The notes under the pieces: generated by a model
Database searches by the model: none
The model's input: the letters and a program-made list of their open reading frames with translations, nothing else
Told to the model about the DNA's origin: nothing
Position numbers and translations under genes: made by a program
Shown: piece by piece, positions 48,377-59,742 of the stretch
Layout of the letters: every line of letters begins with the position of its first letter
Numbering within the stretch: position 1 is the first letter of the stretch
NCBI GenBank assembly: GCA_002197995.1
Contig: NGZR01000004.1
Span: 4,278,001-4,342,000 of the forward strand
Length of the DNA stretch: 64,000 bases
Reading direction: 5' to 3'
Origin: Gaeumannomyces sp. JS-464
Lineage: Eukaryota > Ascomycota > Sordariomycetes > Magnaporthales > Magnaporthaceae

Positions 48377-49315
48377 ATACCCCTGCTTAAACCCGCAGTT
48401 GTTTTTAACTGCAAACTAAGGTTAATATCCGTATATTATTTTGCTAGCGGGTAATTGTCGAATCGTTGTTAAGCTGCCGTAATTTTACTAATGGTTTCGT
48501 ACTTCCGTGTGTGCCCCGCGTCGTCGGGGCGCGGTATGCTCGTGCGCGTTGTGCCCGTTTTGTCGCCCCTTTTTCACTTCCGTTTTACTACCCGTTGGGT
48601 CGCTTTTTTTTCCTTATTGCGGCGCCGCGCGCGCGGCGTAATTGCCTCGCTAGTTTTTTGTTTTTTGTCCGCCGCCAACGCGTCGCTTCGCTCGTATTTC
48701 ATTTGCTTTTTTTAGCTTTTCCTCTTTTCCTCGCCGTTTTTTGGCAACGTACCGCGACATTTTACAATATTACAATTTTTTATATTTAAAAAAATCGTCG
48801 CGTTATCGCCCCGCTTTATTCCCGCCGTTTTTCATCCTTTTTTTCATTTGTTTTACGACATTTCCTGCCTTTTTATTTCAAAATTTCGCGTTTTGCCGGT
48901 TTTTCGCCGTCGTCGTAATAACGCTAATTTATTTTCATTTTAACGATGTTATCGGTCGTGCTACGGCTTTTACCGTCCGCATTTGCATTTATTGCTTGCG
49001 TATCGCGCTTTAGCGTATAAAGCTTTTAATTATCGCTCGCGCCCTGCCGTTATTCGATTAAATGTTCGTTGTTATCCAATTTTCGTGCTATTTCGGTAAT
49101 GGTCGTCGTTTTAACCAGTAATCGGATTTGTGCGATTAGTGTAACGACCGTAATAAGCTTTACAATAGCGTAAATATTTCCCCGCTTTATTTTCGCTTAT
49201 CGCTTGTTAATTGGTCGTTACCTAGCCGTCGGCGTTTTTGCGTAGCGATTTTAATAACCTCGTTGCTTTTTAGGCTTTTAGCAAATCGTTTTTTCGTCGT
49301 GCATTTTTTTATAAC

Positions 49316-49710
49316 ATGGAATTTAACTAATAGGAGGTTAGCGAGCACGTGGATAACGACGTTCCGCAGTAGGTTAACCCGGCCGACTACCCGTTATTCG
49401 AGTTGCAATTTATCCAAACCGTTTTTATATTAATATATAAGCTTTTTAATGGCTTTATTCGCGCGAATACGTAAAATGACAAACAGCGCGGCGCTGGAAG
49501 CTCGAAAAAAAATCGTAATATAAGTGTAGCGCCGGTTATTTACTATTTAATTGTTATTGCTAACCGCTTATCCGTTTACAGCAAAAGCGTATCGAGCGTA
49601 AGCTAGCGGCCGCGCGCACCGAAGCTTAGGAATTGGCAAACTTTTTTATTGCGTTGGGAAATCGCTAAGAGCTCCGTTAAAAATGGATGTTTTTGCGCTA
49701 AATAAGCGCG
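49316..49710 (+). pseudogene. Possible plus-strand ORF opposite to the gypsy orientation
   Basis: ATG at 49316 starts a frame that reads well if TAA/TAG are taken as former CAA/CAG: EVSEHVDNDVPQ, a stop, then VNPADYPLFELQFIQTVF. Stops made from Gln codons by C-to-T change are the RIP signature of a plus-strand gene. It lies between the chromodomain and the 3' LTR of a minus-strand element, so it is an extra gene, an older insertion or chance. No family is recognised. Confidence 0.35.
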
Positions 49711-50559
49711 TTATTATCGTAAACGCGACGTTGCCCCGTCGGATTAACCGCGAGCTAACGTTGTATTTATATAGCTTCGCATTTGTAATACCGACGACGG
49801 GAGTCGCATTTGGGGCTTTGCGCGCCGTTAGTTCGTTAATTGTATTATTAACCGCTTTGTTAATTGGCAAAAGAAAAACGTGCGTCGTTTTCCTGTTTGC
49901 GCGCGAGCGGTCGTTCGTCGTTACGGCATTCGGCGCGGTTTTCGTTACCAGGTTATAAGTGATTATTACGATTATATTATTAAGTATTATAGCGAAAAGG
50001 TCCGGGGTTTAATTACTAGCTTTCCGCTTATGTGTCGTTAAAAGCTCCAAAACGAAGGCGTGGTTTATAATCTTTTCGTCGAGCTTAAAGCGAAGTTTAA
50101 CGTTTTATATCGGATTTAAAAAGCGACGTTAGCGATTAAACGTTATTTAGCGGTTTTTTCCGATAATAATAGTAATAGCGGTAGTAATAGTGGTGTTAAA
50201 ATGGTAGCAATGGTAATTCGCCGCTTTTAAACGGTAATAACGATATCGGTTTTTATAGTTAGTAATTTGGATAACGATAGTAATATCGTTAATACGGGCT
50301 AAAACGTGGAGTAATCCTGGCGTTATTATATTGTAATAATGGTTTTGCGTTTTAATATCGTTTTTATTCCGCCGGCCTTTTACTATTTAAACTTTTTTCG
50401 TACGGTTGTACGATTAAAATTAAATACCAAATCGCGTTATTTTCGTAATTGTTATTCGTTTCGCTACTATTATCGTTTCGGTTTTCCGCGTGGTTTTCGG
50501 GGTGGCGTTTTTTGCTTAACGCGTTGCGCGAAACCGGCTATTCGTTAGGCTTATGCTGC

Positions 50560-53500
50560 TTTTACCACGGGGGGTCGCCATTATATTAAGGGGCTTAGCT
50601 TGCCCGAGTAGCGCTTGTAAAAGTTTTGTATTTTTTCGTCCGCTTTTTCCAAAAACCGTGCTAGCTTTTACGTGGGCTTATGCGGCGCAGCCCATTTTAC
50701 TTTATACTTTAGTATTTCGGGTGTTTTTTTGGAATTTAAAATCGCGTTAAAGTGCTATTTTTTCGCTAGGTTTTCGTCGTTTTAGTTTAAATGTTCCGTT
50801 AGTATTACGCTATTCGCCCGCCTCGCGTACTGCCGGTTTATTTGCTTTTATTTTAGCAAGCCCGGTTTTTTTTGCTATTAGCGATATGTAAAAAACAAAA
50901 AAAAATTTATATTCCGCTAGCAAATCGATAATAAAAGCGCGTGGATACACTTTAGTTACGTAAAACGGTTTTACCCATTTGTTGCTAAATTTCGGCGTAA
51001 AGCGGGATATCGCTATATACTTCGTATTTATTTAAACCAAATCGCTTATTTTAAATATTTTTGCGTTTTAACGATAGCGGTTCGCTGTTTCCTCGTAGCG
51101 TTTTTTAAATGCTTTTGCTAATGTTTTAACGAATTTAAAAACTTTTTCGATACGGTTTACGACGGTAGTAGCGTTATAAATTTTACGTTAAATCGCCGGT
51201 ATTCCGCTTTTGTTTTGCTTCGATTTTGGCTTTATGCTTATATGTAAATGCTATTCGTAATTGGCGAAAAATGGTATAACGTATATAGTTTTTAACATTT
51301 GGTTATTATTAGCGAATTTTCTTAAAAGCAGCTAATTAACCTAATTATTTTAGTAAAATAAATAAAATGTTTAAAAGTATTGTTTTATATACGCGTTAAT
51401 TATTTCGGTTTATCCGTCGGATTTCGGGTAATGCGATAACGATATGCGGAGGGTAACGCCGAAACGTTACGATAGTTTTTTTTAAAATGCCAAAACGAAT
51501 TGCGTGCTTTTATTAAAAACGATAGTATTTAATATGCCGTAATAGCGATATATTAACGTAACGAAAGCGTCGGCGAGGTAGCCCGCATTCGTTATACTAA
51601 TTAAAATGTAATGTTTTATTTTCGTTAAACGGTTTATTATTATTAAAACGTTTTCGTATTCGATCCCGTTCCGCTTGTATTTCGGTAATAGCCTAACGAA
51701 ATTTATCGAAATGTCCGTTTACGGCCGAAATGGTATTAGCAACGGTTTTAATAATCCGTTTAGCGAACTTTTTCCTTTTTTTACCATTTTGCATAAGTAA
51801 TAGCTTCGAATAAAAGCGCTAACGTTTCGCTATAAACCTGGCTACGTGTAAGTTTTTTATATAAGGTTATATGTTTTCGTTTTACCGGGGTGCTTTTTTA
51901 GCGGTAAGCTATATATTCGGTGTAAAATTTGCAATTTTAAAACGTTATTAAACGGAATTTACAATCGGTTTCGATATAAACACGCCCGCGAATTGCCAAA
52001 CAATTGGCTTTAGCAATTTTGTATTTCCGAACGAAATGCGGGAATTGTTTAATTATTAGGCTTCGCAATATTTCTAATATCGTTTAAATTATTTCGCATT
52101 TTTCGTAAGCATTATTAATTAGCGTATTAATAGGTTTTAATATATCCAATTAATAAAATGCTATATATTGTAAAAATGTCGGTATATACCGTTATTTTGC
52201 TAATGTTTTAATTGTTAAACACTTTTTAAAAGTAACGTTTTTTAACGCAATGCGATTTTGTCGTTTGTTATATTACGTATGTCCGTTAGTTGGACGCCCG
52301 GTAATCGGGAAAATGCATTTGGCACAATTGCTAATTTTCCTGGTTTGTAAATAATTTGGAACTTAAAATCGCTAAGGAATTTTAACCACCGGATTTATCG
52401 CTGGTTTAAAAGTTTGGTAATTGTGAAATATTGGAGGTTTTTATAATTTAACCAAACTTTTACTAGTTATTTGGTATTTTAAAGCTCGAGGCGCCATTTT
52501 TTAAAAGCTTTAATTATAATTAAAAGTTTTTTATTATAAATTTCGTAATTATACTCCGCTGGCGAATATTTAAACGAGAAAAAAGCGACCGGGCGTCGGG
52601 TTTCGTTATCGTTTTTTAAAACAGGACTCCGTTAAACGCTTAATCGAAAGCGTCCGCTTTTATGATAATTCGTTTGCTAAAGTTATAAAAAGCTAAAATA
52701 ATTGTAATCGAAAAGGAGTTTTTTAACTATCGAAATGCCGTCGAAATTTTAGCTGTAAGTAAACCCGGTTAACTTTTTTCGCTTATTGATACTGTTAAAA
52801 ATTGCGCGATAATTAAAAAGCTTTGATAAATCGTTAGTAAAAGTTAGCGAACCCGACGAAACGTTGAAAGTTTTTTAGCGAATATGGTTTTTGCTATTTT
52901 TTAATCGCCCGTATTTTGTTTTCGTTTATACGTATCCCCGTTATTATAATAATTAAGCCGAGGTATTTTGTTTTTTATACGCCGAACTCGCATTTCCTAA
53001 TGTCGATAGTAAAACCGGCGTCCGCGAGTTTTTATATTATATCCTTAATATATCGCCGGTATTCCCGCGTTTAGCTGTAAATAAGCACGTCGTTTAAATA
53101 AACGGTGGCGAATTTATTTAAAGCATCGTTTAGCGTATGGTTAATATAATGTTAAAATAAGTTTAAGGCTTTTGTTATACCGAAATTAGCGACGAGGCAT
53201 TCGAAAAGGCCGAATTTGGTAATAAACGTTATTTTTCATTCATTTTTTAAAGCGATTTGTAAGCGGTTAAATGCCGCAATAATGTCTAATTTGGAAAACC
53301 ATTTCGCTTTAAATAACGCGTTAAAAGTTTTTTAATAAGCGGGATAGGGTACGGTTTTTCACAATAACGTTGTTTTTTTATAATCGATATAAACCCGTAC
53401 TTTTTTACCGGGTTTCCGCGCGAAAAGTACCGGCGCCGCGGCGAAAAATTAGCTCGGGCGAATAAAACTTTTATCCAAATGCTTATCCAAATATTTGCGA

Positions 53501-54200
53501 ATTACGCGTAATTTTTTTAGTAATATAGCTTTATAATAGTTGTATAATGGCGTTTAACCGGCGAGCAGCTTAATTTATGGTTAACGGCCGGTAAAATGGT
53601 AAAATGTTTGCGTTTTTTAGCAAAAAGTATTTAGCTATATTTTTTAGCTTAACGGGGAATTTATCCAAAATTTTTTGCATTATCGCCGGTGGTTTTCCTT
53701 TTAAATATTTTTTAATGTTTTTGTCGGAAACTCGTCGAAAATGCGGTATTTCGTTAATTTAATTTCGAAAAGCTTAAAAGCGTAATGGTAGTTTAATAAC
53801 GTCGGGTGTGTTATTTAAAGTTAAAATGGATCGCAAAAGGGCGGTTAACGTTTCGTCGGCGATTTCGTCGGAGTTTTGCGTGTTTTTTAAACGTTCGGTC
53901 GTCGTTTTAGCAATAAGTTTTCCTAATATAATTCGTTTGGTTTATACGTTTAATTGTTTGCAAAAAGTAAAGAAATTAATAGCGCTAAATATCCGTATTT
54001 CCAGTTTTAGTATAGCGTATTAGGTTTCCGCTATCGTTTTGCCGTTAATTGCCAATATACTTGCTTTTTAATCGATGGCGAAGTTATGGTATTTAAGTTA
54101 AAAAAAGCCGAAAATAATATTAAAACCGTTTAAAAGCTAGCAATATATTGCTAATATTTCCGTTTTATCGGCGAAGTAATATCGTGTTTTAACGTATTTG
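50560..54200 (-). pseudogene. Chromovirus pol: reverse transcriptase, RNase H, integrase, chromodomain
   Basis: Minus strand, right to left. The reverse transcriptase core is at about 53520-52950: FIRPS, KVRVYIDYK, KWFSKLDIIAAFNRLQIA, KFGLFECLVANFGI, then the catalytic box degraded to VYLNDVLIYS (YxDD with Asp to Asn). KYLGLII follows. RNase H and integrase occupy about 52900-51000 in fragments. The chromodomain is near 50740-50590: LKYKVKWAAPHKPTWKLARF then EKADEKIQNFYKRYSGK, matching the YLVKWxGYxxPTWEP pattern. Chromodomains steer integration to marked chromatin. Many RIP stops are present. Confidence 0.85.
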
Positions 54201-54479
54201 GTAATATATTTTGCGATATTCCCGTTTGCGAAACGGAATGGTTTTAATCGCGGTAAAGGTTAGCGTAAAAGCTGATGTTTATACGCGAAAAAGTTATCGA
54301 TAAACGCTTATAATAAACATCCCGTATCGATTAACGATTTATATAGGATAGCTTTCGTATTGCTAAAGCGTAAATATGTAAAAAAGGAGAAAGTTGTATT
54401 AAAGCTTATAAAGCTAAAAAAAAACTCCTTTTATATTTGTTTAAAATGGCTGCTTTCGAATGCTTCGCGTGCGTTTTAA

Positions 54480-55980
54480 CGCAAAGCTTACTTTTTTTTC
54501 GCCGGTATTCCGCTGGTTTTCGCAAAGCATGCGCGGGATATGTGTTTTTCCTTTCCGTAGTAAAAATAAAGGTTTTGGGCTATATGCCGGTTTTTTTTTG
54601 CTAGCGTAATAGGGGGGCGGTTTCCGGTGTTAACCTTGTTAAAATTTATAAGGTCGCCGTTATACGCCGTATTTTGCTGCGGATTTAAACGGTTTTAAAG
54701 CGTTTAATTATAATTCCGCTAGCGATAAGCATAATCGGCGATATTATTAAACAAATCGCGGAATAATGCCATTTATTTATCGAATGCGTTAAAAGCTGGT
54801 CGTAATAATGGGAGGATAAAGCGGAGCAGCCCGTTAAATTCGCTATTAACTTTTTTTTTAAAGCTTTTACTAATTATGTATTAGTTATATCGCATAGGTC
54901 GGCGAAACGGTGGAATTCGTTAATAAAATTTTTAAAAAAGCTTTTTTTTTGTTTAAGGCTAGCAAAATGCCGTTAAGCCGCTTATGCCGCGTTAATCGTA
55001 ATATATACCGGGTTAAAAGTGCGGAACAAATCGGCGATAGTATAAATTTGTTTAGGCGACGGGTTATCGTCGGTAGGCATTTTGTTTTTAACTAAGCTGT
55101 ACGTTTGTCCCGCGAGGAATTGCCGGCGTATAACACCCTTTTTTCGTTTTTTGGGAACGCTGGTCCGTTTAGCGCGAATATGGTTTACAATTAGGCTTTC
55201 CAAAACTTGTAAACCTCCTATCGTGCTTTGGAAAAAGCTGCTTTTTTGCGAACGTTAGGAGGTTATAGGTTTTAAATTAAAAAGCCGCCGTTTTTTTAAT
55301 AGTTGATAAAAGGGCGTTGGTCGGTGGGAAATTAGCGTTAGGTGTAAGTGTAAATGCTTTGCTAATAGCTGGTATGTGCGTTTTTAAGCTAAAAAGGTTT
55401 TCGTAGCAGGTCGACTTTTAATAACCAAATCCCCGCCTTTGTTTTTGTTATACTTCGAGGATTATAATCCTATTCCGCGCTTTTTAAAGCCGGGCTATTA
55501 CCGCTTTTTCCGACGCGTTCGCTTCCCGTTTATCTTTTTCCAGTTTGGCGCTTTTAGCCATTTTTCGTTTTACATCGGCTAATGCGGTTTAATGCGTTGC
55601 CGACATTTAGTCCAGGCTGTTTTGGTAGCAGTATTGGTGGTAAACAAATTGTTTACGCCGTTATTTAATTTTAATAGGATAGCGTTTATTTGGTTTATCG
55701 CTTGCTTAAAACCGCTAATAACGCCGATAAAAGCTATTATGCTCGCTTTTTTTGCCTTTCGAATTAGGGTTATTAAAGCAAAGAATTTGGCGAGGGATTT
55801 GCTAAAGCTCCGCTCGCTTTGTGGTGCGGCTCCGCTATTCGAGGCTTTGTCCGTTATGTGGGTAGCTCCTGGTCGTTTTGAAAGTTTTGGTGGGTGGCTA
55901 TCGGTTCGCCGTCGGTCTTTTAATAATGCTTCGTGGTTTTGTTTATAATTCCGTGGTATGTTGCGTTTTGGTCCTGGCAA
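54480..55980 (-). pseudogene. Chromovirus gag
   Basis: Minus-strand frame starting at 55980 (MPGPKRNIPRNY) with an early coiled segment (FKQAINQINAILLKLNNGVN). A nucleocapsid-type knuckle near 54600-54510 reads YFYYGKEKHISRAC. This is a CxxC-type knuckle whose first two Cys codons were turned into Tyr by G-to-A change. Confidence 0.65.
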
Positions 55981-56025
55981 AAAGCGGTCGGCTTTAACCG
56001 GTTTTTAAAAAATGGCGTAATAAAC

Positions 56026-56205
56026 TGTTATAGTGCAACATTTAGGTGCTAGGAAAAAAGCTTATTGTTGCGCGAAAAGGGAAAAGAAAGAACTTTTATT
56101 TATTTAATAGCGAAAGGCTGTATATATATAAGCTAAATGGTGGTTAAAAATCGCTCCGTGATATTAGGTAATAGCTGGGTGGTGGCTGGGGATCGCTTCG
56201 TGATA
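56026..56205 (-). repeat. Chromovirus 5' LTR
   Basis: 180 bp, pairs with 48197-48376; differences are mostly transitions. Confidence 0.88.
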
Positions 56206-56262
56206 GTAAACGCCGGTCCGTTAAAAGTTCCCGTTTTTCCTTACCCTAATAGTTGTAATATA

Positions 56263-56570
56263 ATGCCCCCGAAGCGCGGAATTCCGCGCGTCGGGTAAAA
56301 CGCGAAAAGCTACGAAAATAAAGCTAATTACGTTTTAAAAAGCGGGTTTTACGCGTGGTTAGCTTTTTTTAACGGTACTTCCGATAGCGTTTTTTTTTAT
56401 ACCTATATTTCGGTAGCCCGTAAGTTTAACATAATCGTTTCGCGGCTTTTAACGAAATTAAATCGCAACGGTCGTTATAAATTCGGTTATCGTTGGTTTC
56501 GTTATAAACGTAGTCGTTTTCGAAAGTATCGTTTTAACTCGACTTTTTTAACAGGGAGGTAAGCGGATTT
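56263..56570 (+). pseudogene. RIP-decayed ORF start, possible helix-turn-helix protein
   Basis: ATG at 56263 begins MPPKRGIPRVG, an amber stop, then KSYENKANYVLKSGF and later SVARKFNIIVSRLLTKLNRN, followed by a basic stretch. SVARKFN-xxxSRLL resembles the N-terminal helix-turn-helix of pogo-type transposases. It may be the start of another such gene in the 14.5-kb element. Weakly supported. Confidence 0.35.
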
Positions 56571-56848
56571 AAAGCGTGGCTTCGCTTTCGAAAGCTACGA
56601 TGCATTTGGTTTATAAGGTTTTCCAAAGCGTAATTACCTTTTTACTTAAAAAGGTTTTAAAATCCTTCCTCAAGCTTTAAAAAAATCGCGGGTTAACGAC
56701 GTGCTGTTTGCGAGCGAGTAATAAGTCGTGTTAAAGCACGGGGTAGCGGCTTTCCCTAAATTGCCGTACCCGGCGTCGTATTCGATTAACCGTTTGCGTT
56801 TATAATAAACGGCTCGTATTTTTAAAAAATGGTAAAAGCTGAAAAATA

Positions 56849-57130
56849 TTACGGAGTAAGCCGAAAACTTATACGAGGTAATTACGATAACCGTAAACGG
56901 TAATTAAAGGTTAAAAGCTTATATTGCTATAAAGTACATACAATAATTTCAGCTTATTCCGGCAATTTGGGAATTGCCTTTTACAAGCTGCTTAAGTAGC
57001 GTGGCCCCCTTTGAGCCTTTTGTTACGTGCTTAAAGTGCTTTAAGCTTTCACGTAGCTCGGGCCCGTAAACAAAGCTAAGGCTCCCTGCTATAGCGGTGG
57101 CCCGCTATTATCACGGCGAGCCTTTTTACA
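56849..57130. repeat. Right LTR of the 14.5-kb element
   Basis: 282 bp, pairs with 42644-42926. Confidence 0.88.
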
Positions 57131-58200
57131 CCTACCCCGCTTGCCCGGGCAAAAGGTAAGGAAACGCCGGATTTTGCAAACGCCGAGAATTTAAAAAAAC
57201 CTTAACAACGGTTATAAGCGCTTTAAAACCTCCTAGCACTTGGATTAGTGCCAGGAGCTTTTTTTAAACCTTTTTTATATTTGTAACGGTTTTTTTACCT
57301 TATAAAAGTGCGTTATTTATGTTAAAACCGGCATATAAGCGAGGAGGCTTTCGAGCAGTTGCTTTACGAGTTTTTTTTTAAACAAAAGAACTTAACGTGC
57401 TATTTGCAACGTTCCGTTTAGCCTGATCGACGCGCGTAAGCCGTATGCTTTACCAAGTATAACCCTACTAACAGCTTTTTTATAAGCAGTTTTGTTAAAA
57501 GTAATAACGGAAATATTAAAAGCTACGGCCTTTCCGCCCAGTCGGGCTTAAATCGGGTTAAACAGGCGTGCCAAAAGGTAATAAACGCGAAGGTCCGTAC
57601 TTATAACGAGAAACGCGCGGCCGCATAACGAAGGTCTGCTAAAAGTATGCGGGCAAATTTTAAACCGGCCAGGTGCTTTTAAGGGCTTCCTTTTAGTGCT
57701 TAGATTTGCTAAAATCTCTTTACCGCCGTGCTTTCGCAACGTTCCCTTTTTTTAAACACTTTAACGGCTTACCGCTCTTGTTTTGCACCGGTTTAACGAG
57801 GGCCTAATACGGCCTGCCCTGTTTCCACGACCTCCTCGCCCTACATAACGTTTAGCAAATGGATCCCAAAGCGCCGGGCTTTCGCTTAAAAGCTGTAAAT
57901 ACCTATTAGCACCACTCTTAGCGCCTAAACGTCGAAAACCCCGTGCTAAGGGTTAAAAATCCCGTAAGCGTGCGTAAAAGGCGCCCGCCCGGCCAAAAAC
58001 CCTTTGGCAACGAGCGCCTTATTAGTAAGGTTACCTTACAGCCTAAGCCGCGCGGAGTAACCTAAAAGGGGATTTCTAACCGTGGCAGGCGTGATTTCTC
58101 CCAATACGAGTTGGGCCCCTCTTTCGAAGAGGTTAACGAGGCTAACGGGGGTAAGGTGCTTATTCTCGGTACCCCTATCAACTTAACGCCGGCCAGGGGG
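57131..58200 (+). pseudogene. MULE transposase, C-terminal part
   Basis: Continues the frame cut at 42643 after one cctac. Readable stretches include KETPDFANAENLKK near 57165-57205, the tail of the catalytic region, and a basic region near 57570-57625 (VINAKVRTYNEKRAAA). Stops are scattered. The region from about 57800 to the right inverted repeat is downstream non-coding sequence or further C-terminal residues; I cannot tell which. Confidence 0.6.
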
Positions 58201-58505
58201 GCTACTGCACCGATTCCAGCGTTAGCGCCGGCTTTAAAGGTGTTTTTTAATCCCTTTGCGAGCCTTTAAGCCTTATTATAGCCTTAAATAGTCAGCCTTA
58301 ACGCCGTGCATTTTCCTTTCTTTGCTTTAAATATCGGTTTAACACCGGCTTTTTGTTTATTTACTGTTACTTTGCATTTGGCGATAACTTTAAATTTGTA
58401 ACCTTCGTAACCTCCTTTGCTTCAACGCTTGCGACTGGAAATTAAAGCCCATGTGCGTTTGGGTGGGTGCGCCATATAATTTAACATGCTCAGCGATACC
58501 GGAGG

Positions 58506-58563
58506 CGTGCACGTGCCAGGTGCGTGCAAAAGGAGATTTAGGTGCGTGCCCCGAAATGTCCTC
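58506..58563 (-). repeat. MULE right terminal inverted repeat
   Basis: Reverse complement of 34968-35025 with one difference, followed directly by the duplication atgtcaaa. Confidence 0.92.
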
Positions 58564-58571
58564 ATGTCAAA

Positions 58572-58953
58572 TGGTCTCCCCTGCCCCATAATGCATGCAC
58601 GAAGCGCCAAACTGGGAAGGGTATGCTGTTGGTTATCAATAGTTGTCGGCAGTGCAACGTATGTTAGTCCGAGGTTTCCTCGACGGCCCAACAGCACACT
58701 GCTTGGGAGGCACGGAGGCTGCTTACAGGCCTTGGTTAGCCCTAGGGACTTCGGGGTGGTACGAGGGCGCGTGCAGCAATAAAATGGAGGCAGAGTTGGC
58801 CGAAGGCAGCGCGGCCAGGACCAGCTCCAAAACCCATGCACCACAGTGTTATTGGCGTCCATCCTCCCGCATATGGAGTTATGTCACGTGCGTTAGCTGG
58901 TTGGCTTCGGCTTAAATGAAGGGGGACGTTCGAAGCGCAAACAAACACCCCTT
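58572..58953. other. Host sequence between the MULE and the small AT-rich element
   Basis: About 380 bases of normal GC without RIP. It was contiguous with 34896-34967 before the MULE inserted. No convincing coding frame is present. Confidence 0.5.
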
Positions 58954-59705
58954 TGTCCGGCCACCTTTCCCCATACAAACGGGTGAAAACTCACTCTTTT
59001 TACAACGCAATTAAAAATCGAATAGAAATCGCAAAAATACAAAATGAAAAAGGTTGTAAAATTTAAAAGGGAGTTTATTAATATACTAAAAACGCGATAA
59101 AAATTTAACCTTTTTTAAGTAATAAATGTATATATAAAACAAAAGTAAAAAATTACATATAAATTATATGCAAATAAAAAAAGCTGATAATTTTATAATT
59201 CATTTATAAATTTTAATATGGTAAATTATATATTTATTTATAGCGGTAATGTATATATAATATATTACAAATTTAACCGGATATAATTTATTTTAATTTT
59301 TCGATTTCCGTTATTTACACTGTGCAATACACTGTGCAACTGCTATTTATTCTCCTAATGAAGTAAATTATATAAGAAAAGGTTTTATATATTAAAATAT
59401 TCGATTTTGCATATATAAAACCGTTTAAATTATATTAATAACCTTTATATTTATAAAGTTATTTACGTTTTTTAAATGTTATAATCCCTATATAATTTAT
59501 TAGTAAACCTTAACAGTTTTTATATATTTGCTTTATTTGCGATTTATATATTAACCGTTAATATTAAAATTCACTGTAAATTTATATTATATGCTACAGC
59601 TTTCGCGTTTTATAATTATGGTTACTGTTTATTTTATCGATTTTTATTCGATTTTTAATTGCGTCGTAAAAACAGTGCGTTTATATGGGAAATGGTGGCC
59701 GGACA
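58954..59705. mobile_element. Small AT-rich element with inverted ends (MITE-like)
   Basis: About 750 bp, extremely AT-rich inside, with no coding capacity. The left end (58954-58980, TGTCCGGCCACCTTTCC) is inverted at 59679-59705 with three mismatches, two of them RIP-type. Just right of it gtggccggacag is repeated directly (59695-59706 and 59709-59720). No target duplication could be defined, so the exact ends are uncertain. Confidence 0.6.
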
Positions 59706-59742
59706 GGGGTGGCCGGACAGGGGGTGACTTGACTTATCCATC

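Larger units (their letters stand above)
48197..56205 (-). mobile_element. Chromodomain Ty3/gypsy retrotransposon (chromovirus-type)
   Basis: 8,009 bp bounded by two 180-bp LTRs (48197-48376 and 56026-56205) and the duplication gtaaa (48192-48196 and 56206-56210). LTRs begin TGTTATA and end in ATA, probably ACA before RIP. Gag and pol lie on the minus strand, 5' end at the right. Pol ends in a chromodomain. It is nested within the 14.5-kb LTR element. Confidence 0.9.
42644..57130. mobile_element. 14.5-kb LTR element inserted in the MULE
   Basis: Bounded by direct repeats of 283 and 282 bp (42644-42926 and 56849-57130) and by the duplication cctac (42639-42643 and 57131-57135). LTRs begin TATTACG, probably TGTTACG before RIP, and end TTTTTACA. 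No gag or pol of its own is recognisable once the nested chromodomain gypsy element (48197-56205) and the pogo copies are set aside. The orientation is ambiguous because purine-rich tracts abut both LTRs on opposite strands. It may be a large non-autonomous element. Confidence 0.85.
34968..58563 (+). mobile_element. Mutator-like element (MULE) containing nested insertions
   Basis: 23,596 bp between 58-bp inverted ends and flanked by the 8-bp duplication atgtcaaa (34960-34967 and 58564-58571). The ends start GAGGACATTTCGG and differ at one base. Duplications of 8-11 bp and long inverted ends are typical of MULEs, and MULE transposase remnants lie inside at 41880-42643 and 57131 onward. Without the LINE and the 14.5-kb LTR element the original would be only a few kb long. 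Confidence 0.88.

Noticed and set aside
48466..49013. Plus-strand frames right of the chromovirus left LTR
   Set aside because: Phe/Arg-rich, low complexity, no motifs; likely antisense to RIP-decayed sequence.
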